A stretch of DNA of 41,175 nucleotides from JAURVT01 sp049059935 (lineage in GTDB: Bacteria > Actinomycetota > Actinomycetes > Propionibacteriales > Nocardioidaceae), in assembly GCF_049059935.1 (NCBI RefSeq), contig NZ_JBMGQR010000035.1, positions 1 to 41,175 of the forward strand. The letters are read 5' to 3'. The notes below the pieces were generated by a model that made no database searches, was not told the DNA's origin, and saw only the letters and a program-made list of their open reading frames with translations. Numbering within the stretch: the first letter of the stretch is position 1; each line of letters opens with the position of its first letter. Of the stretch, positions 23,303 through 31,922 are shown piece after piece. The translations under genes and the position numbers were made by a program.

Positions 23303-25285
23303 ATGCCCAACCGGCTCGCCGACGCCACCAGCCCGTACCTCCTCCAGCACGCCGACAACCCCGTCGACTGGCGGGAGTGGGGCGACGAGGCGTTCGCCGA
23401 GGCCCGGCGGCGGGACGTGCCGGTGCTGCTGAGCGTCGGGTACGCCGCGTGCCACTGGTGCCACGTGATGGCGCACGAGTCGTTCGAGGACCAGGCGACC
23501 GCGGACTACATGAACGAGCACTTCGTCAACGTCAAGGTCGACCGCGAGGAGCGACCCGACGTCGACGCGGTCTACATGAAGGCCACCCAGGCGATGACCG
23601 GTCAGGGCGGCTGGCCGATGACCTGCGTGCTGACGCCCGCGGGTGAGCCGTTCTTCGCGGGCACCTACTTCCCGCGGGAGCCGCGGCAGGGGATGCCGGC
23701 GTTCTCGCAGGTGCTCGCGACGCTGGCCGACGCGTGGCAGACCAAGCGCGAGCAGGTCGACAGGATCGGGGCGGACGTCGTCACGCACCTGTCGTCGCTG
23801 GGCGACGCGCCCGGGTCGGCGGTGGGAGAGCCCGAGCTGGACGCGGCCGTGCGTGCGCTGGCCACCCAGTACGACGCCCAGGCCGGCGGGTTCGGCGGCA
23901 GCCCCAAGTTCCCGCCGAGCATGGTGCTCGAGGCGCTGCTGCGCTACGCCCACCGCACCGGCTCGTCCGACGCGCTCGCGATGGCCGAGCACACGGCTGA
24001 CGCGATGGCCCGCGGCGGCATGTATGACCAGCTGGCCGGCGGGTTCGCGCGGTACAGCGTCGACCGCTACTGGCGGGTGCCGCACTTCGAGAAGATGCTC
24101 TACGACAACGCGCTCCTGCTGCGCGTGTACCTGCACCTGTGGCGCCAGAGCGGCTCGCCGCTCGCCCGCCGCGTCGCGCACGAGACGGCGTCCTTCCTGC
24201 TCGACGGCATGCGCACCGACGAGGGCGGGTTCGCGTCCGCCCTCGACGCCGACACCGACAGCGTCGAGGGGGCCTTCTACGTCTGGACGCCGGCGCAGCT
24301 GCGCGAGGTGCTGGGCGAGGACGACGGCGCGTGGGCCGCGTCCCTGCTCGAGGTGACCGACCCCGGGACCTTCGAGCACGGCCAGTCCACGCTGCAGCTG
24401 CTCGCCGACCCCGACGACGACCCGCGCTGGGCCGACGTCCGTCGCCGGCTCCTGGACGCCCGTGCGGAGCGGACCGCGCCGGCGTGGGACGACAAGGTGG
24501 TCGCGGCCTGGAACGGCCTGGCGATCACCGCCCTGGCCGAGGCCGGCACCCTGCTGGAGGAGCCGCGGTTCACCGAGGCCGCGGTGGCCGCGGCCGACCT
24601 GCTGGCCACCGTCCACACCCGCGACGACGGCTCGCTGCTGCGCACGTCGCGCCACGGGCGTGCAGGGACCAACGCCGGCGTGCTGGAGGACCACGGCTGC
24701 GTGGCCGAGGCCTACGTCGCCGTCCTCGGCGTCACCGGCGACGCCGTGTGGCTCGACCGGGCGGGCTCGCTGCTCGACGCCGTGCTGGAGAAGTTCGCCG
24801 ACGACGACGGCGTCCTGCACGACACCGCGTCCGACGCCGAGGCGCTGGTCATGCGTCCGCGCGACGTGTCCGACAACGCGAGCCCGTCGGGCACGTCGGC
24901 CGCCGCGGCGGCGCTCGTCGCCTACGCCGCCGTCACGGGCAGCGCGCGTCACGCGGCTGCGGCGGAGGCCGCCGTCTCGTCCGCGGCGGGCGTCGTCACC
25001 CAGGCACCGCGCTTCGGCGGCTGGACGATGGCCGCCGCCGAGGCCCTGATCGCCGGACCGGTGGAGGTCGCCGTCGTCGGTCCCGCCGGGCCGGAGCGCG
25101 ACGTGCTGCACCGCGCCGCGCTCGCGTCCGCGTCACCCGGCGCGGTGGTGGTGGCCGGCGAGCCCGGACTGGACGTGCCGCTGTTCGAGGGACGCGACGT
25201 CGTCGACGGTCGGCCCGCCGCCTACGTCTGCCGCTCGTTCGTGTGCCGGCGACCGGTGACGGACGCCGCGGACCTCGTCATCTGA
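23303..25285 (+). CDS. DUF255 thioredoxin-domain protein (YyaL/spermatogenesis-associated 20 type)
   Basis: A 660-residue protein with an N-terminal thioredoxin-like domain (about 1-165) and a large helical (alpha/alpha)6-barrel-like region. The opening NRLADATSPYLLQHADNPVDW, the active-site SVGYAACHWCHVM (Cys50 and Cys53), KVDREERPDVDAVYM and GGWPMTCVLTP are diagnostic. Later GGGMYDQLAGGFARYSVD-like and HFEKMLYDNALLLR match six-hairpin glycosidase-like parts. The biochemical role is unresolved. ATG 23303 is chosen because homology starts there. In M. tuberculosis the equivalent, Rv1084, follows Rv1083 directly; here about 9 kb is inserted. It is convergent with, and overlaps by 8 nt, the hemolysin III gene. 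Confidence 0.93.
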   Translation: MPNRLADATSPYLLQHADNPVDWREWGDEAFAEARRRDVPVLLSVGYAACHWCHVMAHESFEDQATADYMNEHFVNVKVDREERPDVDAVYMKATQAMTGQGGWPMTCVLTPAGEPFFAGTYFPREPRQGMPAFSQVLATLADAWQTKREQVDRIGADVVTHLSSLGDAPGSAVGEPELDAAVRALATQYDAQAGGFGGSPKFPPSMVLEALLRYAHRTGSSDALAMAEHTADAMARGGMYDQLAGGFARYSVDRYWRVPHFEKMLYDNALLLRVYLHLWRQSGSPLARRVAHETASFLLDGMRTDEGGFASALDADTDSVEGAFYVWTPAQLREVLGEDDGAWAASLLEVTDPGTFEHGQSTLQLLADPDDDPRWADVRRRLLDARAERTAPAWDDKVVAAWNGLAITALAEAGTLLEEPRFTEAAVAAADLLATVHTRDDGSLLRTSRHGRAGTNAGVLEDHGCVAEAYVAVLGVTGDAVWLDRAGSLLDAVLEKFADDDGVLHDTASDAEALVMRPRDVSDNASPSGTSAAAAALVAYAAVTGSARHAAAAEAAVSSAAGVVTQAPRFGGWTMAAAEALIAGPVEVAVVGPAGPERDVLHRAALASASPGAVVVAGEPGLDVPLFEGRDVVDGRPAAYVCRSFVCRRPVTDAADLVI

Positions 25286-25982
25286 GCGAGTAGGCCGCGA
25301 TCGAGACGCCGACGTAGTGGCTGACGAACGCGGCGACGGTGAGCGCGTGGAAGACCTCGTGGAACCCGAACCAGGTGGTGGACGGGTTGGGGCGCTTGAT
25401 CCCGTAGACCAGGCCGCCCAGGGAGTACAGGCCGCCGCCGACGAACATCAGCACGATCACGGCGGTCGACCCGTTGGCCACGAAGTCGCCGGTGTAGATC
25501 ACCGCCACCCAGCCGAGACCGACGTAGATCGGCACGTAGAGCCAGCGGGGCGCGCCCACCCAGAACACCCGGAAGAACACGCCGAGGATCGCACCGCCCC
25601 ACACCACCGACAGCAGCACCGTCGCCTCGCGCTCGGGCAGGAGCAGCAGGCTGAACGGGGTGTAGGAGCCCGCGATCAGCAGGAAGATGTTGGCGTGGTC
25701 CCAGCGCTTGAGGACGTCGTGCGCCCGCGGCTGCCAGGTGCCGCGGTGGTACACGGCGCTGACGCCGAACAGCAGCAGCGACGTCACCATGAACACCGCC
25801 GCGCCGATCTTGTTGACCGCGCCGGGGGACAGCACGATCAGTACGATGAAGGCCGCCAGCGCGAGCGGCCACGTCCCGGCGTGCAACCATCCGCGTAGGT
25901 GAGGCTTGATCTCGCGGGCGACCTCGCGGATGCGATCGCCGACCTCCGTTGCGAGGTCGGGGCTGCTGTCGCGGGTGTCCAT
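25278..25982 (-). CDS. Hemolysin III / TrhA family (PAQR) membrane protein
   Basis: A 234-residue seven-helix membrane protein of the HlyIII/PAQR family. The metal-site residues characteristic of the fold are present: SAVYHRGTW (His79), WDHANIF (Asp95, His96) and FHEVFHALTVAAFVSHYV near the end. Helix 1 is preceded by a cytoplasmic tail of about 35 residues. Relatives have been linked to membrane fluidity homeostasis and, in PAQR enzymes, hydrolase activity; true hemolysin activity is not implied. Position matches Rv1085c. The ATG start is 6 nt after a TAGGCT box, divergent from the prenyl synthase gene. Confidence 0.92.
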   Translation of the reverse strand: MDTRDSSPDLATEVGDRIREVAREIKPHLRGWLHAGTWPLALAAFIVLIVLSPGAVNKIGAAVFMVTSLLLFGVSAVYHRGTWQPRAHDVLKRWDHANIFLLIAGSYTPFSLLLLPEREATVLLSVVWGGAILGVFFRVFWVGAPRWLYVPIYVGLGWVAVIYTGDFVANGSTAVIVLMFVGGGLYSLGGLVYGIKRPNPSTTWFGFHEVFHALTVAAFVSHYVGVSIAAYSLR

Positions 25983-25988
25983 GGGGCG

Positions 25989-25994
25989 AGCCTA
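25989..25994 (-). promoter_or_regulatory. -10 box TAGGCT of a leaderless promoter
   Basis: On the minus strand TAGGCT is 6 nt before ATG 25982 of the hemolysin III gene. Confidence 0.55.
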
Positions 25995-26085
25995 GCCAGC
26001 AGGACCCCCTCCCGGGGGGCGACCGTGACGAGGGTGACCCGTCGTGACGGTCACAGTGCAGGACGGCGACGGAGAGGAGGGCACG

Positions 26086-26847
26086 ATGGGTGTCCGCGAC
26101 CTGGCGTACAGCGTGTACGAGCGACGCCTCCAGCGCAAGCTCGATCCCGCGCAGCTGCCTCGCCACGTCGGAGCCATCGTCGACGGCAACCGTCGCTGGG
26201 CCAAGGGCGCCCGCACCGACGTCACCGACGGCTACCAGGCCGGCGCCGACAAGATCGTCGACTTCCTCGGCTGGTGCGAGGAGCTCGACGTCGAGGTCGT
26301 CACCCTGTGGCTGCTGTCCACCGACAACCTCGCCCGTCCCCGCGCCGAGCTGGACGCGCTGCTCAAGGTGATCGAGGACCTCGTCGACGCGCTCGCCGAG
26401 CGTCGCGGCTGGCCGCTGCGCATCATCGGCAACATGGACCTGCTCCCCGAGGGCAGTGCCGCCCGTCTGAAGGTCGCGGCCGAGTCGACCTCCGACGTCG
26501 ACGCGATGACCGTCAACATCTGCGTCGGCTACGGCGGACGCCAGGAGCTCGCCGACGCCGTCCGCTCGCTGCTGCACGAGCAGGCCGAGGCCGGGCGCAC
26601 GCTGGCCGACGTCGCCGAGGACCTCGACGTCGAGCACATCGCCGACCACCTCTACACCAAGGGCCAGCCCGACCCCGACCTCGTCATCCGCACCTCGGGC
26701 GAGCAGCGGCTCTCGGGGTTCCTGCTGTGGCAGAGCGTGCACAGCGAGTACTACTTCTGCGAGGCCCTGTGGCCCGCCTTCCGCCGCGTCGACTTCCTCC
26801 GCGCTCTCAGGGCGTACGCCGCCCGCGAACGGCGTTACGGGCAGTGA
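26086..26847 (+). CDS. Cis-isoprenyl diphosphate synthase (short-chain Z-prenyl type, Rv1086-like)
   Basis: A 253-residue cis-prenyltransferase condensing isopentenyl diphosphate onto an allylic primer. The substrate loop HVGAIVDGNRRWAKGA carries the Mg-binding Asp33 and has Arg where undecaprenyl synthases usually have Gly (DGNGRWA). WLLSTDNLARP, VNICVGYGGRQELADAVR and RTSGEQRLSGFLLWQSVHSEYYF complete the UPP-synthase family signature. Gene order and the short-chain-like loop suggest a Z-farnesyl or related synthase rather than housekeeping UppS. ATG 26086 is preceded by GGAGAGGAGG 5 nt upstream. Its TGA lies inside the outer arm of hairpin C2. Confidence 0.9.
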   Translation: MGVRDLAYSVYERRLQRKLDPAQLPRHVGAIVDGNRRWAKGARTDVTDGYQAGADKIVDFLGWCEELDVEVVTLWLLSTDNLARPRAELDALLKVIEDLVDALAERRGWPLRIIGNMDLLPEGSAARLKVAAESTSDVDAMTVNICVGYGGRQELADAVRSLLHEQAEAGRTLADVAEDLDVEHIADHLYTKGQPDPDLVIRTSGEQRLSGFLLWQSVHSEYYFCEALWPAFRRVDFLRALRAYAARERRYGQ

Positions 26848-26950
26848 ACCCGTGGCATCCCGCCTGACCGCGTTGCTGCCGGCCTCGACGAACAAGACCA
26901 GTTCGCCTTCGCCGACGCGCCTCGTCAGCCGGGCGCCGCGGGCCCACTGG
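26842..26950 (+). repeat. Hairpin repeat family C, copy 2
   Basis: Outer arms CAGTGAACCCGTGGC (26842-26856) and GCCGCGGGCCCACTG pair with few mismatches, an inner GCATCCCGCCTGAC pairs with GTCAGCCGGGCGC, and the tip is CGAAC...GTTCG. The conserved core TGGCATCCCG, CTCGACGAAC, GTTCGCCTTCG and CGGGCGCC matches copy C1 at 5008, while arm bases differ in paired fashion. It includes the prenyl synthase stop codon and probably terminates that transcript. Confidence 0.75.
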
Positions 26951-27074
26951 ATGCGCCGCATTCCCGTCACCTGACGTTCACACGACACGCGCGCGACCTC
27001 CCCCCGCGGGCGGCGCGTCGGTCGTACTTTGGGCGGGTCGACGGGTGGGGAAGCCCGTCGGTCCGGGAGGCCAG

Positions 27075-27179
27075 ATGCACCACGAGCGCGATCCACGAGG
27101 ATCGTCGCCGCGCGTGCCCGTCACGAGGGGGCCCGCCCCCGGGTCCTCGGTCGCAGCACCGGTCCGTCAGCACGACTGA
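27075..27179 (+). CDS. Possible 34-residue leader ORF upstream of PIN-PhoH
   Basis: ATG 27075 follows GGAGG (27066-27070) by 4 nt and runs to TGA at 27177-27179, giving a basic, Pro/Arg/Gly-rich peptide beginning MHHERDPRGSSPR. It ends 46 nt before the chosen phoH start. In mycobacteria phoH2 is preceded by the overlapping antitoxin gene phoAT; this peptide is much shorter and shows no recognisable similarity, so it may be a leader peptide or chance. It occupies most of what the 26848-27225 gap holds besides hairpin C2. Confidence 0.25.
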   Translation: MHHERDPRGSSPRVPVTRGPAPGSSVAAPVRQHD

Positions 27180-27225
27180 ACAGGACCGGGCGCGGGTGGC
27201 GTGCGTGGTCCGTGAGGAGCTCCAC

Positions 27226-28533
27226 GTGGTTGCATCGAAGGCCCAGCGTCGCACCTACGTCATCGACACCAGCGTCCTGCTGGCCGACCCCGGCGCACTC
27301 CACCGCTTCGACGAGCACGAGGTCGTCGTCCCGGTCGTGGTCATCACCGAGCTGGAGGGCAAGCGCGCCCATCCCGAGCTCGGGTACTTCGCCCGCTCCG
27401 CCCTGCGGCTGCTCGACGAGCTGCGCGTCCAGCACGGCGCGCTCGACCGTCCGCTGCCCATCGGCGACCACGGCGGCACCGTGCGCGTCGAGCTCAACCA
27501 CACCGACCCGTCGTCGCTGCCGTCGGGCTTCCGGATCGGCGACAACGACACCCGCATCCTGTCGGTCGCCAAGAACCTCGCCGACGAGGGCCACGACGTC
27601 ACGCTCGTCTCCAAGGACCTGCCGATGCGCGTCAAGGCGTCGGCGGTGGGGCTGACGTCGGAGGAGTACCGCGCCGAGCTGGCCGTCGAGGCGAGCTGGA
27701 CCGGCATGCAGGAGCTCGAGGTGCCCTCGGGCGTCGTCGACGCGCTGTACGACTCGGCCGTCGTCGACCTCCCCGAGGCCCGCGACCTGCCCTGTCACAC
27801 CGGGCTCGTGCTGCTGTCCGACAAGGGCAGCGCACTCGGGCGCGTCACCCCCGACAAGCAGGTGCGGCTCGTCCGCGGCGACCGCGAGGCGTTCGGGCTG
27901 CACGGACGCTCGGCCGAGCAGCGGGTCGCCCTCGACCTCCTGCTCGACCCCGACATCGGCATCGTGTCGATGGGTGGGCGCGCGGGCACCGGCAAGTCCG
28001 CACTCGCCCTGTGCGCCGGCCTCGAGGCGGTGATGGAGCGCCGCCAGCACAAGAAGGTCGTGGTGTTCCGCCCGCTCTACGCCGTCGGCGGCCAGGAGCT
28101 CGGCTACCTGCCCGGCAGCGAGTCCGAGAAGATGGGCCCCTGGGCGCAGGCGGTGTTCGACACCCTCGGCGCCGTCGCGTCGAGCGACGTGATGGACGAG
28201 GTGATGGACCGCGGCATGCTCGAGGTCCTGCCCCTCACCCACATCCGCGGACGCTCGCTGCACGACGCGTTCGTCATCGTCGACGAGGCGCAGTCGCTGG
28301 AGCGCAACGTGCTCCTGACGGTGCTGTCGCGCATCGGCGCGAACTCCAAGGTCGTCCTCACCCACGACGTCGCCCAGCGCGACAACCTCCGCGTGGGCCG
28401 CTACGACGGCATCGTCGCGGTGGTCGAGAAGCTCAAGGGACACCCGCTGTTCTCCCACGTCACCCTCACCCGCTCCGAGCGCTCGCCCGTGGCCGCACTG
28501 GTCACGGAGATGCTGGAGGACGTCACGCTGTAG
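27226..28533 (+). CDS. phoH2: PIN-PhoH fusion protein (PhoH2-type RNase/helicase)
   Basis: A 435-residue two-domain protein. The N-terminal PIN domain (about 8-145) has Asp14 in YVIDTSVLLAD, Glu42 in VITELEGKRAHPELG, Asp106/Asp108 in IGDNDTR and Asp131 in LVSKDLPMR. The C-terminal PhoH ATPase (about 220-435) has Walker A GRAGTGKSA (251-259) and Walker B FVIVDEAQ (349-356). Mycobacterial PhoH2 is a sequence-specific RNA helicase and RNase. GTG 27226 is preferred because GAGGAG (27214-27219) lies 6 nt upstream and VVASKAQRRTYV is the usual beginning; GTG 27196 is the longest alternative. Position matches Rv1095. Confidence 0.93.
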   Translation: MVASKAQRRTYVIDTSVLLADPGALHRFDEHEVVVPVVVITELEGKRAHPELGYFARSALRLLDELRVQHGALDRPLPIGDHGGTVRVELNHTDPSSLPSGFRIGDNDTRILSVAKNLADEGHDVTLVSKDLPMRVKASAVGLTSEEYRAELAVEASWTGMQELEVPSGVVDALYDSAVVDLPEARDLPCHTGLVLLSDKGSALGRVTPDKQVRLVRGDREAFGLHGRSAEQRVALDLLLDPDIGIVSMGGRAGTGKSALALCAGLEAVMERRQHKKVVVFRPLYAVGGQELGYLPGSESEKMGPWAQAVFDTLGAVASSDVMDEVMDRGMLEVLPLTHIRGRSLHDAFVIVDEAQSLERNVLLTVLSRIGANSKVVLTHDVAQRDNLRVGRYDGIVAVVEKLKGHPLFSHVTLTRSERSPVAALVTEMLEDVTL

Positions 28534-28540
28534 GCCGTCC

Positions 28541-28578
28541 GCGACGGCACCCGCGTCCCACCGCGCGGGTGCCGTCGC
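28541..28578 (+). terminator. Intrinsic-type terminator hairpin of phoH2
   Basis: GCGACGGCACCCGCG (28541-28555) and CGCGGGTGCCGTCGC (28564-28578) are perfect complements around an 8-nt loop, 8 nt after the stop. There is no T-run. Confidence 0.8.
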
Positions 28579-28592
28579 GCGCCTGTCGGCGC

Positions 28593-28625
28593 GGTGTGAA
28601 AGTGTTCTGTCACATCAGTCACACC
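28593..28625. promoter_or_regulatory. Candidate operator upstream of the sugar importer operon
   Basis: GGTGTGA (28593-28599) and TCACACC (28619-28625) form an inverted repeat, and an inner TGTGA...TCACA pair with a 10-nt spacer overlaps it. It lies 34-66 nt before the TTG start. Spacing does not fit a CRP site. A sugar-responsive repressor is possible but unproven. Confidence 0.35.
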
Positions 28626-28658
28626 AGGCACGACTCACAGCTGCACGGGGGAGACACC

Positions 28659-29969
28659 TTGGCTTCGACGGTCCGGCGCAGGACGCGCTCGGTGGCGCTC
28701 GCCGTCGGGGGAGCGCTCGTCGCGTCCCTCGCCCTGGCCGCGTGCGGCGGCAGCGGCAGCAGCGACGGGCCCACCAGCCTCACCTGGTACATCAACCCCG
28801 ACGTCGGCAACCTCGACCCGTCCAAGGGCGGGCAGGCGGCGCTGGCGCAGAAGTGCTCCGAGGAGTCCGGCGGCGCGTACGACATCGACGTCGAGCTGCT
28901 GCCCAACGACGCCTCGCAGCAGCGCGAGCAGCTGGTCCGCCGCCTCGCGGCCGGTGACGACTCGATCGACCTGATGAGCCTCGACCCCGCCTTCACCGGC
29001 GAGTTCGCCAACGCCAAGTTCCTGGCCCCGATCCCGCAGGCCGACCAGACCCGGTTCACCGAGGGCGTGCTCAAGGGTGCGCTCGACTCGGCCACCTTCG
29101 AGGACCGGCTCGTCGCCGTCCCGCTGTGGTCCAACACGCAGGTGCTCTGGTACCGCAAGTCGGTCGCCGAGCGGGCCGGGCTCGACATGACGCAGCCGGT
29201 CACCTGGAAGCAGGTCATCGACGCGGCCGCGTCCACCGACACCACCGTGCAGGTCCAGGCCCGTCGCTACGAGGGCTACGCGGTCTGGCTCAACGCCCTG
29301 ATCACCTCGGCCGGTGGCTCGATCGTGTCCGACGTCGAGGCCGGGCAGGACGCCAAGATCGGCGTCGACAGCAAGGCCGGGCGCGACGCCGCCACCGTCG
29401 TCCAGGAGCTCGTCGACTCCGGCGCCGCCAACCCCGGCCTGCCCAACGCCGACGAGACCCAGTCCGTCGCCGGCTTCGCGGCCGACAACGGCGCCTTCAT
29501 GGTCAACTGGGAGTACGTCTACACCGACCCCACGGTCGACGCCATCCGCGACGACATCGGCTGGGCCAAGTACCCCGAGGTCGTCGAGGGCGAGGAGAGC
29601 CGTCCCCCGCTCGGCGGCATCAACCTGGCCGTCTCGGCGTTCTCCCAGCACCCCGACCAGTCGTACGCCGCCGTCGAGTGCCTGACCTCGCCCGAGAGCC
29701 AGAAGTCGTACGCGCTCAACTCGGGCAACCAGCCCGCGCTCGAGCAGGTCTACAGCGACCCCGAGCTCGTCGCGGCCTACCCGATGGCCGACCTGTGGCG
29801 GCAGAGCATCGAGGACGCCGCCCCGCGTCCGCTGACCCCCTACTGGACCGACATCAGCGCCGCGCTGGTCTCGTCGTGGCACTCGCCGCGCACGGTGAAC
29901 CCCGACACGACGCCCGCCCGGTCGCAGAAGTACATCGAGGACGTCCTGAAGGGCAGGGCCCTGCTGTGA
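28659..29969 (+). CDS. lpqY: LpqY-like sugar-binding lipoprotein (probable trehalose)
   Basis: A 436-residue ABC substrate-binding lipoprotein. Residues 1-29 are a lipoprotein signal ending LALAAC, with Cys29 as the lipidated residue. Homology to mycobacterial LpqY (from memory) is seen along its length: LTWYINPD, QREQLVRRLAAGDDSIDLMSLDPAFTGEF-like spacing, WLNALITSAGGSIVSD, GGINLAV and YSDPELVAAYPM with a late RPLTPYWTDIS. LpqY-SugABC imports trehalose; substrate here is inferred. TTG 28659 is chosen for GGGGGAG 5 nt upstream and the signal peptide. Four bases overlap with the first permease gene. Confidence 0.8.
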   Translation: MASTVRRRTRSVALAVGGALVASLALAACGGSGSSDGPTSLTWYINPDVGNLDPSKGGQAALAQKCSEESGGAYDIDVELLPNDASQQREQLVRRLAAGDDSIDLMSLDPAFTGEFANAKFLAPIPQADQTRFTEGVLKGALDSATFEDRLVAVPLWSNTQVLWYRKSVAERAGLDMTQPVTWKQVIDAAASTDTTVQVQARRYEGYAVWLNALITSAGGSIVSDVEAGQDAKIGVDSKAGRDAATVVQELVDSGAANPGLPNADETQSVAGFAADNGAFMVNWEYVYTDPTVDAIRDDIGWAKYPEVVEGEESRPPLGGINLAVSAFSQHPDQSYAAVECLTSPESQKSYALNSGNQPALEQVYSDPELVAAYPMADLWRQSIEDAAPRPLTPYWTDISAALVSSWHSPRTVNPDTTPARSQKYIEDVLKGRALL

Positions 29970-30916
29970 GCACCACGACGGCACCGACGACGCAGGCCGG
30001 CGGGTCCACCCCGGCCAAGAAGGCCAAGCCGCAGCGCAGCGACCGCGCCCGCGCCGAGAACGCGCTGGGCTGGAAGCTGGCCGGCCCGGCGGTGGCGATC
30101 ATGCTGCTGGTCACCGCGTGGCCGATGCTGCGCGCGCTGTACCTGTCGCTGTTCAGCTACCGCCTCACCGACCCCGACGGCCGCGAGCTGATCTGGTTCC
30201 AGAACTACGGGGTCGTGCTGAGCGACCCGCTGTGGTGGCGCTCGGTGGGCGTCGCGGTCGGCATCATGGTCTTCACCGTGGCCGTCGAGCTGGTCATCGG
30301 CTTCGCCTTCGCGATGGTGATGCACCGCATCGTGTTCGCGCGCGGCATCGTCCGCACCTCGATCCTGGTGCCCTACGGCATCATCACCGTGGTCTCGGGC
30401 TACGCCTGGCTGTTCGCGTTCCAGACCGGGTCGGGGTTCGCGCCCACCTGGCTGGGCCTGGACACCTCCACCAACGTCTTCGACGGCTTCAGCAGCTCGC
30501 TGCTCATCGTCTGCCTGGCCGAGATCTGGAAGACCACGCCGTTCATCTCGCTGCTCCTGCTGGCCGGCCTGGCCCAGGTGCCCGAGGACATGATCGAGGC
30601 GGCCAAGGTCGACGGCGCCACCGCCTGGCAGCGGCTGCGCAAGGTGATCCTGCCGAGCATGCGTGCGGCGATCATGGTCGCGGTGCTGTTCCGCGCGCTC
30701 GACGCGTTCCGCATCTTCGACAACATCTTCATCATGACCGCCGGCGCCAACGGCACCTCGTCGCCGTCGATGCTCGTCTACAACGCGATGATCCAGCGGG
30801 TCGAGCTCGGCCTCGGCTCGGCGATGTCGGTGCTCCTGTTCCTGTTCGTGCTGATCGTGGCCTACGTGCTCATGAAGGGCTTCAGGGTCGACCTGAGCCA
30901 GGCGAGGGGTGACTGA
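29966..30916 (+). CDS. sugA: Sugar ABC transporter permease, SugA/MalF type
   Basis: A 316-residue inner-membrane permease with six helices after a hydrophilic N-terminal tail of about 38 residues. The EAA loop contacting the ATPase is EAAKVDGATAWQRLRKVILP (211-230). PYGIITVVSGYAWLFAF and LDAFRIFDNIFIMTAGA are typical of MalF-type carbohydrate permeases. GTG 29966 overlaps the lpqY stop (GTGA), and the second permease begins 3 nt after the stop, a compact operon. The symbol reflects similarity and order to mycobacterial SugA. Confidence 0.85.
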   Translation: MSTTTAPTTQAGGSTPAKKAKPQRSDRARAENALGWKLAGPAVAIMLLVTAWPMLRALYLSLFSYRLTDPDGRELIWFQNYGVVLSDPLWWRSVGVAVGIMVFTVAVELVIGFAFAMVMHRIVFARGIVRTSILVPYGIITVVSGYAWLFAFQTGSGFAPTWLGLDTSTNVFDGFSSSLLIVCLAEIWKTTPFISLLLLAGLAQVPEDMIEAAKVDGATAWQRLRKVILPSMRAAIMVAVLFRALDAFRIFDNIFIMTAGANGTSSPSMLVYNAMIQRVELGLGSAMSVLLFLFVLIVAYVLMKGFRVDLSQARGD

Positions 30917-30919
30917 GCC

Positions 30920-31915
30920 ATGACTCCGCTGAAGGAACGTCAGAGGTGGTCCGGGGTCTCGATCGTCATCGGGCTCCTGTTCGCCGCCTGGGGGCTGCTC
31001 GTGATCGAGCGTCCCGACCTGTGGCTGTTCATGATCGTCGGGTCGATCTTCGTGCTCGCGGGCGTCGTCGGGCTGCTGATGGACAAGGCCAAGCCCGGCT
31101 TCTCGATGGCCTCGCTGGTCGGCGCGATGCTCGTCATGCTGTTCACGCTCACGCCCGTCGTGTGGCTCGTGGCGCTGTCGTTCAAGAACGGCACGTCCGA
31201 CATCAACGCCGGCGGCTTCCTGCCGCAGGACCCCTCGTTCGTCAACTACCGCACGGTGTTCAGCTTCGAGCTGTTCCAGCGGGCGCTGATCAACTCGTTC
31301 GGCATCGCCGCCATCGCCACCACCGTCTCGGTCGTGCTGGCCACGTTCACCGCCTACGCGATCGCGCGGCTCGACTTCCGCGGCAAGAAGGCCGTGCTGT
31401 CGCTCGCCCTGGCCATCGCCATGTTCCCGGTGGTGGCGCTGGTCGGTCCGCTGTTCGACATGTGGCGCACGCTCGGCATCTACGACACGTGGCTCGGCCT
31501 GATCATCCCGTACCTGTCGTTCACGCTGCCGATGTCGATCTGGATCCTGTCGGCGTTCTTCCGCGAGATCCCGTGGGAGATGGAGCAGGCCGCCCAGGTC
31601 GACGGCGCCACGTCGTGGCAGGCGTTCCGCAAGGTGATCGTGCCGCTGGCCGCGCCGGGCGTGTTCACCGCGGCCATCATCACCTTCTTCTTCGCGTGGA
31701 ACGACTTCGTGTTCGGCATCTCGCTGAGCTCGACCACCGACTCGATCCCGGTGCCCGCCTCGCTGGCGTTCTTCACCGGTGCGTCGCAGTTCGACACCCC
31801 GGTGGCCGCGATCGCCGCGGCGTCGGTCGTCGTCACCATCCCCATCTTCATCCTCGTCATGCTGTTCCAGCGCAAGATCGTCGCCGGCCTGACCTCCGGC
31901 GCAGTGAAGGGTTGA
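30920..31915 (+). CDS. sugB: Sugar ABC transporter permease, SugB/MalG type, with extra N-terminal helices
   Basis: A 331-residue permease. Its canonical part begins near residue 62 (helix MASLVGAMLVMLFTLTPVVW) and includes NYRTVFSFELFQRALINSF and the EAA loop EQAAQVDGATSWQAFRKVIVP (222-242). Before it lie two additional hydrophobic segments (about 12-29 and 34-54) joined by RPDLW, making the protein some 55-60 residues longer than mycobacterial SugB (about 274). ATG 30920 has GAGGGG upstream at 30904-30908. The extension is clearly coding because the only good start is at its beginning. Confidence 0.83.
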   Translation: MTPLKERQRWSGVSIVIGLLFAAWGLLVIERPDLWLFMIVGSIFVLAGVVGLLMDKAKPGFSMASLVGAMLVMLFTLTPVVWLVALSFKNGTSDINAGGFLPQDPSFVNYRTVFSFELFQRALINSFGIAAIATTVSVVLATFTAYAIARLDFRGKKAVLSLALAIAMFPVVALVGPLFDMWRTLGIYDTWLGLIIPYLSFTLPMSIWILSAFFREIPWEMEQAAQVDGATSWQAFRKVIVPLAAPGVFTAAIITFFFAWNDFVFGISLSSTTDSIPVPASLAFFTGASQFDTPVAAIAAASVVVTIPIFILVMLFQRKIVAGLTSGAVKG

Positions 31916-31922
31916 TCCGCCA

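Noticed and set aside
28593..28625. CRP-type binding site upstream of lpqY
   Set aside because: TGTGA and TCACA are present but separated by 10 nt rather than 6, so it was kept only as an unspecified inverted repeat.
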